Shown one piece after another: positions 25,505 through 33,605 of a stretch of DNA of 64,000 bases. Under the pieces are notes generated by a model. It searched no databases and had not been told where the DNA came from. It was given only the letters and a program-made list of their open reading frames with translations. The stretch spans positions 1-64,000 of the forward strand of contig JAEZHI010000047.1 in the NCBI GenBank assembly GCA_023436885.1, read 5' to 3'. The stretch's first letter is position 1. Each line of letters begins with the position of its first letter. The position numbers and the translations under genes were made by a program. This DNA is from Pseudomonadota bacterium. Lineage in GTDB: Bacteria > Pseudomonadota > Alphaproteobacteria > Rhizobiales > Pleomorphomonadaceae.

Positions 25505-27061
25505 TCACGCGCCCTTCGCCAACTCCTCGCGAACCCCGGCATAGATCGCCTCGACCTCCGCCACCTCGGCGTCGGTCATTCGCTGGAACTCGCGCTCCCG
25601 GGCACGCTTCGACAACACGCCGTCGTTCTGGTGCAGGAAGCGGAAGAGGAGGTCCATCAGCCTGTCGGGCATGTCGACCAATGCCGACACCTGCCGCTTG
25701 AAGGCGTCATAACCCTTCAGGAAGGCCGTTTCGGCGGGAAGATCGACATCGATGGTGCGCGCCACGCAGGAGAACAGGAATTCGGCGTGCGGCGTGGCGT
25801 CGAAGAAGCGGTAGAAATCGGCCGTCTCGTTCAGCACCTCGACGTTGCCCTGGCCGGTCGGCCGCCAGCGGATGAAGGGCAGCACGCGCTTCGAATGGCT
25901 TTCGAGCGTGCGCCGGTAGTCGTCGATGCGATCGAGAATGACCGCCGAGACGGGGAACACCACGCCGGCCGGGTTGAAGCCGCCATGGGCGAGAACGTGG
26001 TGGATCAGATAGCGGTGCAGGCGGCCGTTGCCGTCCTCGAAGGGGTGAATGTAGACGAAGCCGAAGGCCAGCATCGCCGCCGCCAGCACGGGATCGAGGG
26101 CAGGGGCCGTATCCCGGCCGAAGGCAATCAGCCCCGCGACCAGATCCGGCAAGTCCTGATGGCGGGCGCTGATATGGTCGGGGATCGGCATGCCGGTCAG
26201 CCGGTCATGCTCGCCGACGAAGCCGCCTTCCTGCCGCAGACCCAAGTGCACGAAGCGGGCATCGCCAATGACGATGCGCTGCAGGCGCAGCAATTCATCG
26301 AGATCGATCGGGCGCCGGCCGGCTTCGCCGATCGCCTGGCCCCAGCGCTGGATACGATCCTGCGGCGGATCCTCGCCCTCGATCTGAAAGCTCGAACGGG
26401 AGTCCTTGAGGAGCAGGAAGGCGGCGGTCCGGGCCAGAAGATCGGCAGGCACATCGGCGACGACCCGCCGCGCCGACGCGGCCAGATCGCTGGCCACGAA
26501 GCTTTCAAGGGCAGGGGTGCGGAAGATCATCGGGCAGAAAGCCGGCGTGCCCGGAAGGTTGTTCTTCACCCGATGGCGCGTCGATGTCGTACCGGTAATC
26601 GCCCATTGCCGCTCGGGATCAACGACGGAAGCATAGGCTCCTTGCGCCGCATCCGGCAGATCGAGCCGCACCTGCAACAGCCACTCGTAGAGGAACCAGA
26701 CGCGGCGCGCATAGGTGCCGGTCGGCGCGGCGCGGACGATCGCGGCGATCGGTTCCGGCCCCGTTGCCCGGAACAGCGCCTTGAGCACACCGAGGTCGAG
26801 CCCTTCGTAGCGGAGGGCAAAGGTCAGATGCCCGCCGAGCGTCTCCTCGGGTTGATGACGGGGCGTATAGACACGCCAGCCCTCCGCCTCGTAGACCTTG
26901 TGGCGCGGCCCGATGGCTGAAAGACTGAAGGGCGCGGGCACCGCGAGCCCATAGGCGTCGATCAACGCCGCGTAGCCGACGGGGGCCGCAGCCTCCGGCA
27001 GCCGCCGGTCGTGAAAAACCGTCACAGGTCCTGAAAACGGCTTCTCTTGACCGAAAGACAT
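25505..27061 (-). CDS. Fic-domain protein (AMP-transferase type, self-inhibited)
   Basis: A 518-residue Fic protein. The catalytic loop HPFEDGNGR (near residue 339) is intact and matches the AMP-transferring consensus HxFxxGNxR. A SFQIEGE segment near residue 224 fits the (S/T)xxxE(G/N) inhibitory helix, placing it in the class carrying its inhibitor at the N-terminal side of the Fic core. About 100 C-terminal residues may form a winged helix. The ATG at 27061 (MSFGQEK) is preferred over one 23 codons upstream because the latter has no clear ribosome site. Targets unknown. The gene is alone on its strand and converges on the amidohydrolase. Confidence 0.85.
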   Translation of the reverse strand: MSFGQEKPFSGPVTVFHDRRLPEAAAPVGYAALIDAYGLAVPAPFSLSAIGPRHKVYEAEGWRVYTPRHQPEETLGGHLTFALRYEGLDLGVLKALFRATGPEPIAAIVRAAPTGTYARRVWFLYEWLLQVRLDLPDAAQGAYASVVDPERQWAITGTTSTRHRVKNNLPGTPAFCPMIFRTPALESFVASDLAASARRVVADVPADLLARTAAFLLLKDSRSSFQIEGEDPPQDRIQRWGQAIGEAGRRPIDLDELLRLQRIVIGDARFVHLGLRQEGGFVGEHDRLTGMPIPDHISARHQDLPDLVAGLIAFGRDTAPALDPVLAAAMLAFGFVYIHPFEDGNGRLHRYLIHHVLAHGGFNPAGVVFPVSAVILDRIDDYRRTLESHSKRVLPFIRWRPTGQGNVEVLNETADFYRFFDATPHAEFLFSCVARTIDVDLPAETAFLKGYDAFKRQVSALVDMPDRLMDLLFRFLHQNDGVLSKRAREREFQRMTDAEVAEVEAIYAGVREELAKGA

Positions 27062-27370
27062 GAATATCGATTCCGTCACGTGAAAAACGATTCCAAAGTG
27101 CACTCTATGTGAAATTTGATAACCAATCAACGACAGGAAGCGTCTGACTGGTTTCCCAAATTATGGATAGACTCGATGCGCCGCAGCCCTTCCTGATTAC
27201 GACCAGCCGATTCGCATAATAAAGATTATGGAATATGATGGTCCTTTGGGCCGTTGCTTTCCGGATCGCCTAGAGGACGTTTTGCGCCAACTGCGACGAA
27301 CTCGCAGCGTGACGACGTGATGTAGGTCGCTGGGATGCTCTCGTGGCATCAGGACGGAGAAGAACACACC
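27062..27370. other. Divergent intergenic region, Fic gene and P-loop kinase
   Basis: About 309 bases of relatively AT-rich sequence with no gene. It contains the CATAAT-AAAG-ATTATG inverted repeat (27215-27230) and should hold both promoters. No RNA gene or repeat family is recognised. Confidence 0.45.
27215..27230. promoter_or_regulatory. Inverted repeat CATAAT-N4-ATTATG
   Basis: A perfect 6-bp inverted repeat with loop AAAG, about 150 bases from each flanking start. Its form resembles the TATAAT-N4-ATTATA site of the toxin-antitoxin operon at 6890-6905, though the two are unlikely to share a regulator. Candidate operator. Confidence 0.3.
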
Positions 27371-27886
27371 ATGCCTGTCGCCATTTTGATCGGAGCTTCT
27401 GGGTCGGGCAAGACCACGATTGCGCAGGCCATCGCGGAGCGCTTTTCAGCCAATGTCGAGGTTCTCTTCTTCGACCGGATAGGCGTACCGAGCTTCGAGG
27501 ATATGGTGAGGGAATATGGGTCAAGCGAGGCGTGGCAGCGGGCCAAGACCATTGAATGGATGAGCACGCTCGCCAAGATTGCCGCGACCGGACGGAAGGT
27601 GGTCTTCGAAGGCCAAACTCGCCTTGCATTCGTCGCTGAAGGAGCAGCGGCTGCAGCTTGGTTCGATTACATCCCAATCCTCGTTGATTGCGATGATGAG
27701 ACAAGAGCGAGGCGGCTGACCATCGACCGCCAGCAGCCCGAACTCGCTAATCCCGAGATGATGAGCTGGGCGAATTATCTGAGACGAGAGGCGAAAGCGA
27801 GTGGGTGCGATATCCTTGACACCTCGGCAGTCTCGCTGGATCAAGCCATCTCTTACGTCATTGCGCGTGCCTTCACACCCTTATGA
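27371..27886 (+). CDS. P-loop NTPase, small kinase-like AAA protein
   Basis: A 171-residue cytosolic P-loop protein of the adenylate/shikimate-kinase-like fold. Walker A GASGSGKTT is at residues 8-16, a DR pair after strand two (LFFDRIG) and VVFEGQTR after strand three could bind substrate, and RARRLTIDRQQPE resembles a lid. GGAGAAG precedes the ATG at 27371. No kinase subfamily is recognisable; a nucleotide or small-molecule kinase, or an ATPase, are options. It is followed by a hairpin and is probably monocistronic. Confidence 0.75.
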   Translation: MPVAILIGASGSGKTTIAQAIAERFSANVEVLFFDRIGVPSFEDMVREYGSSEAWQRAKTIEWMSTLAKIAATGRKVVFEGQTRLAFVAEGAAAAAWFDYIPILVDCDDETRARRLTIDRQQPELANPEMMSWANYLRREAKASGCDILDTSAVSLDQAISYVIARAFTPL

Positions 27887-27902
27887 CCGACGACGTCGGA
27901 GT

Positions 27903-27923
27903 ACTATGAGATGAACTCATAGT
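27903..27923. terminator. Stem-loop after the P-loop kinase gene
   Basis: ACTATGAG-ATGAA-CTCATAGT, an 8-bp perfect stem with a 5-nt loop, 17 bases past the stop, followed by TTCGGAC. It is AT-rich for a terminator and could instead be an operator for the VOC gene 80 bases downstream. Confidence 0.4.
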
Positions 27924-28003
27924 TTCGGACAAAAACTCGTTTGCCGTACCGACCGAGACGCGCTTTCATTCGTCTCCTACAAGCGCACCACCAGAGGTCC
28001 AGC

Positions 28004-28432
28004 ATGCAACGGTTGACGCCCTTTCACATCGCCTTCCCGGTAGACGATATTGCTGCGGCACGCGAGTTCTACGGCAGCGTTCTCGGCTGTCCAGAGGGGC
28101 GCAGCGCCGGTACCTGGATCGACTTCGACCTCTTCGGGCATCAGATCGTCGCGCACTACAAACCGAGGGCCGAGGGCGCGGACGAGGTGCATCACAATCC
28201 CGTCGATGGTCACGACGTTCCGGTTCCGCATTTCGGCGTCGTGCTCGAGATGCCGCAATGGGAAGCTCTCGCCGAGCGTCTGCGTGCCGCCGGCATAAAA
28301 TTCGTGATCGAACCCTACGTCCGTTTCAAGGGTCAGGTCGGAGAACAGGCGACGATGTTCTTCCTCGATCCTGCCGGCAACGCTCTCGAATTCAAGGCCT
28401 TTGCCGACATGTCACAGATCTTTGCGAAATGA
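28004..28432 (+). CDS. VOC/glyoxalase-superfamily protein
   Basis: A 142-residue protein with two beta-alpha-beta-beta-beta modules of the vicinal-oxygen-chelate fold. Candidate metal ligands are His in LTPFHIAFPV, His in VPVPHFGVVL and Glu in NALEFKAF. Members include lyases, dioxygenases and resistance proteins; this one resembles unassigned short-chain glyoxalase-like proteins. The ATG at 28004 has AGAGG ahead and opens the first strand. It converges on the TetR gene. Function not assigned. Confidence 0.8.
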   Translation: MQRLTPFHIAFPVDDIAAAREFYGSVLGCPEGRSAGTWIDFDLFGHQIVAHYKPRAEGADEVHHNPVDGHDVPVPHFGVVLEMPQWEALAERLRAAGIKFVIEPYVRFKGQVGEQATMFFLDPAGNALEFKAFADMSQIFAK

Positions 28433-28499
28433 CGGCAACCGCGCGCCGGCTTGACCGACCGCAGGACGCACCCAGCATCGGCGCTCTGACGCGCCGGTG

Positions 28500-29243
28500 T
28501 CACACGGCCATCGCCGGCCGACGCAAGTGTTCAAGAACGATCGACCGCATGCTGCCTATCGCTGCCGTATAGTCGAAAGTTGGGAACATCACGTTACGGA
28601 ACAGGACCCCGTCGAGGAACGTCGAGATGAAGGTTGCCATTTCCATCGGGTCGACTTCTCGGAAGATTCCCCGCGTGATCCCTTGCCGGATCGCACGGCC
28701 GAGAACCGCGGATTCCTTGTCGTAGAATTTGCGGATCGCCTTGTCGATGTGCGCCTTGCGGCTGCTTGTACACGCATAGTCGAGGCTGATCTTGGCGAGC
28801 TTCTGCAGCATGATGAACTGCACGATGTGAACTTCGATCCACGCCGAGATGATGTCTTCGGGCGAATCGCCACGCTGGCTGACGGCGTTGAACTGTTCGA
28901 ACGCCCGTTCAACCGCCGCGTTGACGGCGCTCAGGAACAGCGCTTCCTTGCTGCCGAAATAGTAATAGATCAATGACGCGTTGACGCCAGTCGAGCTCGA
29001 AATATCTTTGACCGTCACGGTCGAGTAATTCTGGCTGGCGAATAGATCGAGGGCGATCTGGCGCAGGGCGTCGGCAACACCCTTGCTTTCACCTTGTGTT
29101 TCATCCGTCGTCGGAACAGTCACCGTCTTGCGCAACTTGCGCTTGGGCTTCAGCACCACGTCTTCACCGATCGCGTCCACGTATTCCTGGGCTTCCGGCT
29201 GGACGGGTGTCTTGCGCATTCGGGCGGCTTTCACTGTCGACAT
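28500..29243 (-). CDS. TetR-family transcriptional regulator
   Basis: A 247-residue repressor. A charged 55-residue N-terminal extension precedes the TetR helix-turn-helix (ALRQIALDLFASQNYSTVTVKDI to SLIYYYFGSKEALF, about residues 60-105). The remaining 140 residues are the helical ligand domain. It lies behind the SDR and PhyH genes on the same strand after a 161-base gap holding a 14-bp palindrome. It is the best candidate to bind the TGAAYGTTCA palindromes of the divergent promoter at 31.1-31.5 kb. Ligand unknown. Confidence 0.88.
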   Translation of the reverse strand: MSTVKAARMRKTPVQPEAQEYVDAIGEDVVLKPKRKLRKTVTVPTTDETQGESKGVADALRQIALDLFASQNYSTVTVKDISSSTGVNASLIYYYFGSKEALFLSAVNAAVERAFEQFNAVSQRGDSPEDIISAWIEVHIVQFIMLQKLAKISLDYACTSSRKAHIDKAIRKFYDKESAVLGRAIRQGITRGIFREVDPMEMATFISTFLDGVLFRNVMFPTFDYTAAIGSMRSIVLEHLRRPAMAV

Positions 29244-29261
29244 ACGAGATTTTCCTTTGAC

Positions 29262-29275
29262 GCCTCGATCGAGGC
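29262..29275. promoter_or_regulatory. 14-bp perfect palindrome before the tetR-type gene
   Basis: GCCTCGATCGAGGC, with its near edge 18 bases above the TetR start. It could be an autoregulatory operator or a leader hairpin. It does not share sequence with the TGAAYGTTCA sites. Confidence 0.35.
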
Positions 29276-29404
29276 CCCTCTGTTCGACGCTTCACCCGCA
29301 TCATCCGGGATCGGCCATCGACAATACCATGATAGCGGGCAATTGAACCGAAAACCCACACGCAATCGGCGAATGTTTACCTCCCTGCGCGCAGAAAAGA
29401 AGAG

Positions 29405-30217
29405 TCAGCCTCCCAGCGATAAATACCAGGTCTCGACACCGCCACCGTCGACCACCAACATCTGACCGGTCGTATATGTCGCCTCTTTCGAAGCGAGATG
29501 ACAGACCGCGGCAGCGACCTCCTCCGGCGTTCCGGCGCGTTTCAACGGTAGCCGCAGCACCTCCTCCGCGAGAGCAGGTTCACGCGCCTCCCATCCATCG
29601 ATCGACCGGATCGGACCGGGACTTACGCCGTTGACCCTTATGCCCAGATCCGCCCATTCGAGCGCCATCTGCCGGGTGAGGCTGACGACCGCCGCCTTGG
29701 CTGGCCCGTAGGCGCCGGCCCCCGGATAACAGCGGTGGGCCGAAGCGCCGGCGATGTTGACGATCGATCCTCCACGTCCCTGCGCCGCCATATGGCGGGC
29801 CACAGCGACGCTTGCCAGAAAGACGCCCTTGGCATTGACCCGGAAGACGTCGTCCCAGGCGGTTTCGTCGAGATCGAGGAGGCGGGCCGGCCGCCCCAGC
29901 CCGGCATTGTTGATCAGAACGTCGATGCCTCCGAAGGCAGCGGCTACCTCATCAAAAAGGCGCTCGATCTGCACCCGATCCGTGACATCCACGGTATGGA
30001 CCAAAGCACGGCCTCCGCCAGCTTCAATCTCGGCCGCAACGGCTTCGGCCCCGGCACGATCGCTTCCCGCCACCACGGCGACTGCACCGCCCTCCGCGCC
30101 GATCCGCAAGGCGATTGCCCGACCGATTCCGCGCGCAGCACCGGTCACGACCGCGCTGCATCCTGCGAAGCGGCGCCCTGGGCACGACGGAATGTCGAAG
30201 GCCTGTCTTGGCGTCAT
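29405..30217 (-). CDS. Short-chain dehydrogenase/reductase
   Basis: A 270-residue classical SDR with a 20-residue N-terminal extension. TGAARGIG marks the cofactor site, NNAG follows the fourth strand, and AYGPAKAAV supplies the Tyr-x3-Lys pair, with the Ser in NIAGASAH. The ATG at 30217, 4 bases after the PhyH stop, gives the expected start; longer frames run through the PhyH gene. Probably oxidises a hydroxylated product made by the upstream dioxygenase or by the divergent operon. Confidence 0.87.
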   Translation of the reverse strand: MTPRQAFDIPSCPGRRFAGCSAVVTGAARGIGRAIALRIGAEGGAVAVVAGSDRAGAEAVAAEIEAGGGRALVHTVDVTDRVQIERLFDEVAAAFGGIDVLINNAGLGRPARLLDLDETAWDDVFRVNAKGVFLASVAVARHMAAQGRGGSIVNIAGASAHRCYPGAGAYGPAKAAVVSLTRQMALEWADLGIRVNGVSPGPIRSIDGWEAREPALAEEVLRLPLKRAGTPEEVAAAVCHLASKEATYTTGQMLVVDGGGVETWYLSLGG

Positions 30218-30221
30218 GGAG

Positions 30222-31067
30222 TCATGCCTTTTCGATCGGTGTGTTGCCCGTTGCAGGATCTTCATCGATGACCACGGGGAAGTCCGGTCCATCGAGAGGA
30301 CCGCCGGGGACGAGAGGCCGGTCGACGGGCGGCGGCGGCGACATCGGCCCACCGCGCGGCGCGAAGCGAGCGTCGTCCCCGGTCCAACGCAACGACAAGA
30401 CGCGGCGTCGCTCTCCGGTGGTCTCATTGCCAGCGGCGCCATGCAGGGTCAGACCGTGGAAGGCGACCACATCGCCCGGCGCGACGCCCCAGCCGATGAC
30501 GGGATAGGCGACAGGATCGGCATCGACATCGGGAATCGGCGCCCACGTAGGATCGTCGCCGTCGCGTTCCTTCCCGTTCGAGAAATGTCGGGGCCGATAC
30601 CAGCGTCCCGCCAGATGGGATCCACGCACGAGGCGCAGGCTGCGCTCGACCGGCACCGGATCGGCGGCGATCCAGAAGGTGATGAAGTCGCGGCCGTCGA
30701 CCGGGCTGTAGGGTTGGTCCTGATGCCAGATGGTGTGACGCTCGGTGCCGGGCTCCTTCACCAGGATGTGGTCCTGCAGGAAGTTGATCTTGCGTGAGCG
30801 CAGAAGCCGCCGAGCCGCGTCGGCGACGGGCGAGCGCCACACAATCTCATCGATCGCCGCCACCCGGCGGCGGTTGTCGGAATCCTGGAAGAAGCTCCGG
30901 CTTTCCGGCACAGCGAACTTGGAGCGCGGCCCCGGCGCAGCCAGGACGGCTTCGATCGCGTCCTCGATCACCTGCATCCATGTCGGCGAGAGCAATCCGC
31001 GCAGGAGAACCGCGCCATCGCGGTGAAAGGCGTCGATTTCAGCCGATGTCGGGCTTCCTTCGGGCAT
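30222..31067 (-). CDS. Phytanoyl-CoA dioxygenase (PhyH)-family Fe(II)/2-oxoglutarate oxygenase
   Basis: A 281-residue double-stranded beta-helix oxygenase. The iron ligands are visible as His-x-Asp in IWHQDQPY near residue 137 and a distal His in VVAFHGLTLHG near 222, with an Arg (RRVLSLRW) to bind 2-oxoglutarate. The family hydroxylates aliphatic or amine-bearing compounds at unactivated carbons. GAAGGAGG precedes the ATG at 31067. It is the first gene of the leftward arm, with a TGAACGTTCA palindrome 46 bases upstream, and is co-transcribed with the SDR. Confidence 0.88.
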   Translation of the reverse strand: MPEGSPTSAEIDAFHRDGAVLLRGLLSPTWMQVIEDAIEAVLAAPGPRSKFAVPESRSFFQDSDNRRRVAAIDEIVWRSPVADAARRLLRSRKINFLQDHILVKEPGTERHTIWHQDQPYSPVDGRDFITFWIAADPVPVERSLRLVRGSHLAGRWYRPRHFSNGKERDGDDPTWAPIPDVDADPVAYPVIGWGVAPGDVVAFHGLTLHGAAGNETTGERRRVLSLRWTGDDARFAPRGGPMSPPPPVDRPLVPGGPLDGPDFPVVIDEDPATGNTPIEKA

Positions 31068-31112
31068 CACATCCTCCTTCGGTCGCTGCCGGTGATCGAT
31101 ATTCAAATAAAC

Positions 31113-31124
31113 TGAACGTTCAAT
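31113..31124 (-). promoter_or_regulatory. Palindromic operator, PhyH side
   Basis: On the minus strand this reads ATTGAACGTTCA; the inner TGAACGTTCA is a perfect 10-bp palindrome, 46 bases before the PhyH start. It matches the second box at 31443 in 11 of 12 positions. Likely TetR-type operator. Confidence 0.55.
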
Positions 31125-31442
31125 CTAATTGCGATGTGTACTGGGAAAACGTCTCAAGCGTCAAGTTCGGCAGCGCACGCGTTAACGTTTCGTCGCTATG
31201 AAGAACGCCATGACGACTTTCTAAGCGCCGATGAAAGACTCGTCACAGACAGGACGATCGGCATCGTCTACCGGATATAATTAATATAAAACAGATACTT
31301 ACAACACTCTTTCATTCCATCTGCCACCTCTGCGACGGGATGGCATATAGCGGGTGATCGGGGAGAATGCCGTTAATTTAACCTGCAAATGATTAAGGCA
31401 ATCGCAGATTCGATCGGTCGGCCAGACCGCCGAACCAAATTA

Positions 31443-31454
31443 ATTGAATGTTCA
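31443..31454 (+). promoter_or_regulatory. Palindromic operator, importer side
   Basis: ATTGAATGTTCA, differing from the box at 31113-31124 in one base, lies 118 bases before the binding-protein start. A further TTGAA follows at 31456-31460. Likely bound by the same regulator as the first box. Confidence 0.55.
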
Positions 31455-31571
31455 CTTGAAAAAGCGGGGTGGCATATCGCTTGCTTTTGAGGGGAACGAC
31501 TTCATCTCCGAGGTCGCCGTCCTCGGCGTGGGCCGCAGGCCGGTTCGGCATCGAAACAGGGGGAACCCGTG

Positions 31572-32495
31572 ATGCGTTTCGTACACCTGCACAAAATCCT
31601 GCCGTTGCTGTTGCTTCTTCTCGGCGCACTGCCGTCGTTGTCGATTCATGCGTCGGCCGAAGAGGCGATGCCGATCCTCAAGGCCGACCCGGCCCTCACG
31701 GCCCTGCTGCCGGAGAAGATTCGCACCAGTGGCGAACTCACCATCGCCACCGATGCCCATTACCCGCCATGCGAATTCATGGCCGACGACGGGAAGACCA
31801 TCATCGGGTTCGAGCCGGACATCTGGAACGCCATCGGCCAGAAGCTCGGCATCAAGGTCACCGCGTCTTCGATCGATTTCGCCGGCATCATTCCCGGCGT
31901 CCAGAGCGGACGATACAACGCCGCTTTCGCCTGTCTCTCCGATCGACCGGAACGAGAAAAGATCGTCCGCTTCGTGAACTTCTGGTACGGCTCCGCCGCT
32001 GTTTACGCGATGGCCTCGAACGCCGCGATTTCCGAAGACCCGCTGTCGCTGTGTGGCAAGAAGACTGCCGTCCAGGTCGGCATCGACTTCGGCGACATGG
32101 TGCGCGACATCCTCTCCAAGCACTGCGTCGCCGCCGGCAAACCGCCGATCGAGATGTCGGAACTCCCGAGCGCCGCCCAGGTTCTCGTCGCCCTCTATGC
32201 CGGCCGCATCGACTTCGCCCTGAGCGATGCCGCAGCCGTCGACGACATCCAGAAGAAGGCGCCGCAACCGGTCAAGGTCTTTGAGAACAAACTGCTCCCG
32301 AAGATCTATCTCGGCGCCATCGTCGAGCGTTCGAACGAGGCCTTGGGCAAGGCGCTCTTCGAGGCTCTGAAGGCGGTCTATGCGGAAGGCGCCTACGACA
32401 AGGCGATCGCCCGCTGGAACCTGCATCTGCTGGCGCTTCCCGAGCCGGGCATGGATCTCGCAACCACCCGTCCGATCGAGGCGGTCGCCCCCTAA
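31572..32495 (+). CDS. Amino-acid-type ABC transporter, periplasmic binding protein
   Basis: A 307-residue family-3 solute-binding protein. A Sec signal peptide (ILPLLLLLLGALPSLSIHASA) occupies about residues 8-29. The mature part contains GELTIATDAHYPPCEFMADDGK and IIGFEPDIWNAIGQKLG, the ligand-binding opening typical of the family. The ATG at 31572 has GGGGGAA 5-11 bases before it; a GTG lies directly ahead. First gene of the 13-kb oxygenase operon, so its cargo is probably that pathway's substrate, an amine or amino-acid-like compound. Confidence 0.92.
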   Translation: MRFVHLHKILPLLLLLLGALPSLSIHASAEEAMPILKADPALTALLPEKIRTSGELTIATDAHYPPCEFMADDGKTIIGFEPDIWNAIGQKLGIKVTASSIDFAGIIPGVQSGRYNAAFACLSDRPEREKIVRFVNFWYGSAAVYAMASNAAISEDPLSLCGKKTAVQVGIDFGDMVRDILSKHCVAAGKPPIEMSELPSAAQVLVALYAGRIDFALSDAAAVDDIQKKAPQPVKVFENKLLPKIYLGAIVERSNEALGKALFEALKAVYAEGAYDKAIARWNLHLLALPEPGMDLATTRPIEAVAP

Positions 32496-32525
32496 GCGAA
32501 CTGCCGCGGCACCATACTCAAACCC

Positions 32526-32556
32526 TCGGACGGACTGGCACCGCCAACCCGTCCGA
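32526..32556 (+). promoter_or_regulatory. Stem-loop between binding-protein and permease genes
   Basis: TCGGACGG (32526-32533) pairs perfectly with CCGTCCGA (32549-32556) around a 15-nt loop. It lies 31 bases past the binding-protein stop and 32 bases before the permease start. Probably stabilises the binding-protein message or attenuates read-through. Confidence 0.5.
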
Positions 32557-32587
32557 TCCCAGCCCAGACGTATCGGATGAGTTGGTC

Positions 32588-33508
32588 ATGTCACAAATCG
32601 CTTTGATTACCGCTCGCACGGATGCCCAGGCTGGCGCCGAGTCCGACGAACTCGTCGTGATCCCCACCCGTCGGAAACGGCGCTGGATCATCCCGGTCGT
32701 CCTCGCCGTCGTCTGCATCCAGGTCGTTCGGCTGATGGCGGAGAACCCGCGTTTCCAGTGGGACGTCATCGGTCGCTATCTGTTCGACGAGCAGATCCTG
32801 AGGGGACTCTTCCTCACCGTATGGCTGACATTGACGACAATGGCGATCGGCCTGGCGCTCGGTACCCTGCTCGCCGTCATGATGCGGTCGTCGACAGCTT
32901 CGACCCGATGGGTGGCCCGGACCTTCGTTTGGTTCTTCCGGGGCACGCCGGTGCTGGTACAACTGGTGCTCTGGTACAATCTGGCCGCGCTCTTCCCGGT
33001 CTATCAGATTGCCGTGCCTTTCGGTCCGGTGTTGCTCGAAGGCTCGTTCAACGATCTGATCACTCCGCTGATGGCCGCCATCCTTGGCCTGTCGCTCAAC
33101 GAAAGCGCCTACATGGCGGAGATCGTGCGCGCCGGCATCCAATCGGTGCGCGCCGATCAGCACGACGCGGCCCGAGCGCTCGGCATGACCAACGCGCTCG
33201 CCATGCGCCGCATCATTCTGCCGCAGGCGTTGCAATTCATCGTGCCCCCTACCGGCAACGAAATGATCGGGATGCTGAAGACGACCTCTCTCGTCAGCGT
33301 CATCGCCCTCTACGACCTGCTCTATTCGGCACAGTCGATCTACTCGCGAACCTACGAGACCATCCCGCTGCTGCTGGTTGCCTGCTTCTGGTACCTCGTG
33401 GCCACGAGCGTCTTCTCACTCGCACAGCGGATGATCGAGCAACGCATCGGTCGCAGCGCCGGTCGGCGGGCGTCCGAAGGGTTGCGCTTCTGGAAGACAC
33501 TACGATGA
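32588..33508 (+). CDS. Amino-acid-type ABC transporter, permease
   Basis: A 306-residue HisM/GlnP-type permease: a basic 35-residue cytoplasmic N-terminus, then about five to six helices. The family sequence FRGTPVLVQLVLWY and the EAA-type loop DQHDAARALGMTNALAMRRIILPQAL are both clear. Only one permease gene is present, so it should act as a homodimer with the ATPase encoded at 38435. The ATG at 32588 is chosen over a TTG two codons upstream. Confidence 0.92.
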   Translation: MSQIALITARTDAQAGAESDELVVIPTRRKRRWIIPVVLAVVCIQVVRLMAENPRFQWDVIGRYLFDEQILRGLFLTVWLTLTTMAIGLALGTLLAVMMRSSTASTRWVARTFVWFFRGTPVLVQLVLWYNLAALFPVYQIAVPFGPVLLEGSFNDLITPLMAAILGLSLNESAYMAEIVRAGIQSVRADQHDAARALGMTNALAMRRIILPQALQFIVPPTGNEMIGMLKTTSLVSVIALYDLLYSAQSIYSRTYETIPLLLVACFWYLVATSVFSLAQRMIEQRIGRSAGRRASEGLRFWKTLR

Positions 33509-33605
33509 CCGGCGCCGAGCGCCGTCCTCTCGACCATCCCCATGGCGTCCACCACCGATCTGCCTTCGGTGCTCTCCGGTCGTCTGTTCATCGCGGGAGC
33601 TCAAA

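Larger units (their letters stand above)
31068..31571. other. Divergent regulatory region of the oxygenase/importer locus
   Basis: About 500 bases, clearly richer in A+T than the flanks (for example 31270-31300), with no supported gene. It holds two matching palindromic boxes, TGAACGTTCAAT at 31113-31124 and ATTGAATGTTCA at 31443-31454, near the PhyH and binding-protein starts. Promoters for both arms must lie here. Confidence 0.6.

Noticed and set aside
31068..31571. A small RNA or short gene in the AT-rich divergent region
   Set aside because: No open frame with a ribosome site and no terminator hairpin with a T-run was found; the sequence is better explained as promoters and operators.
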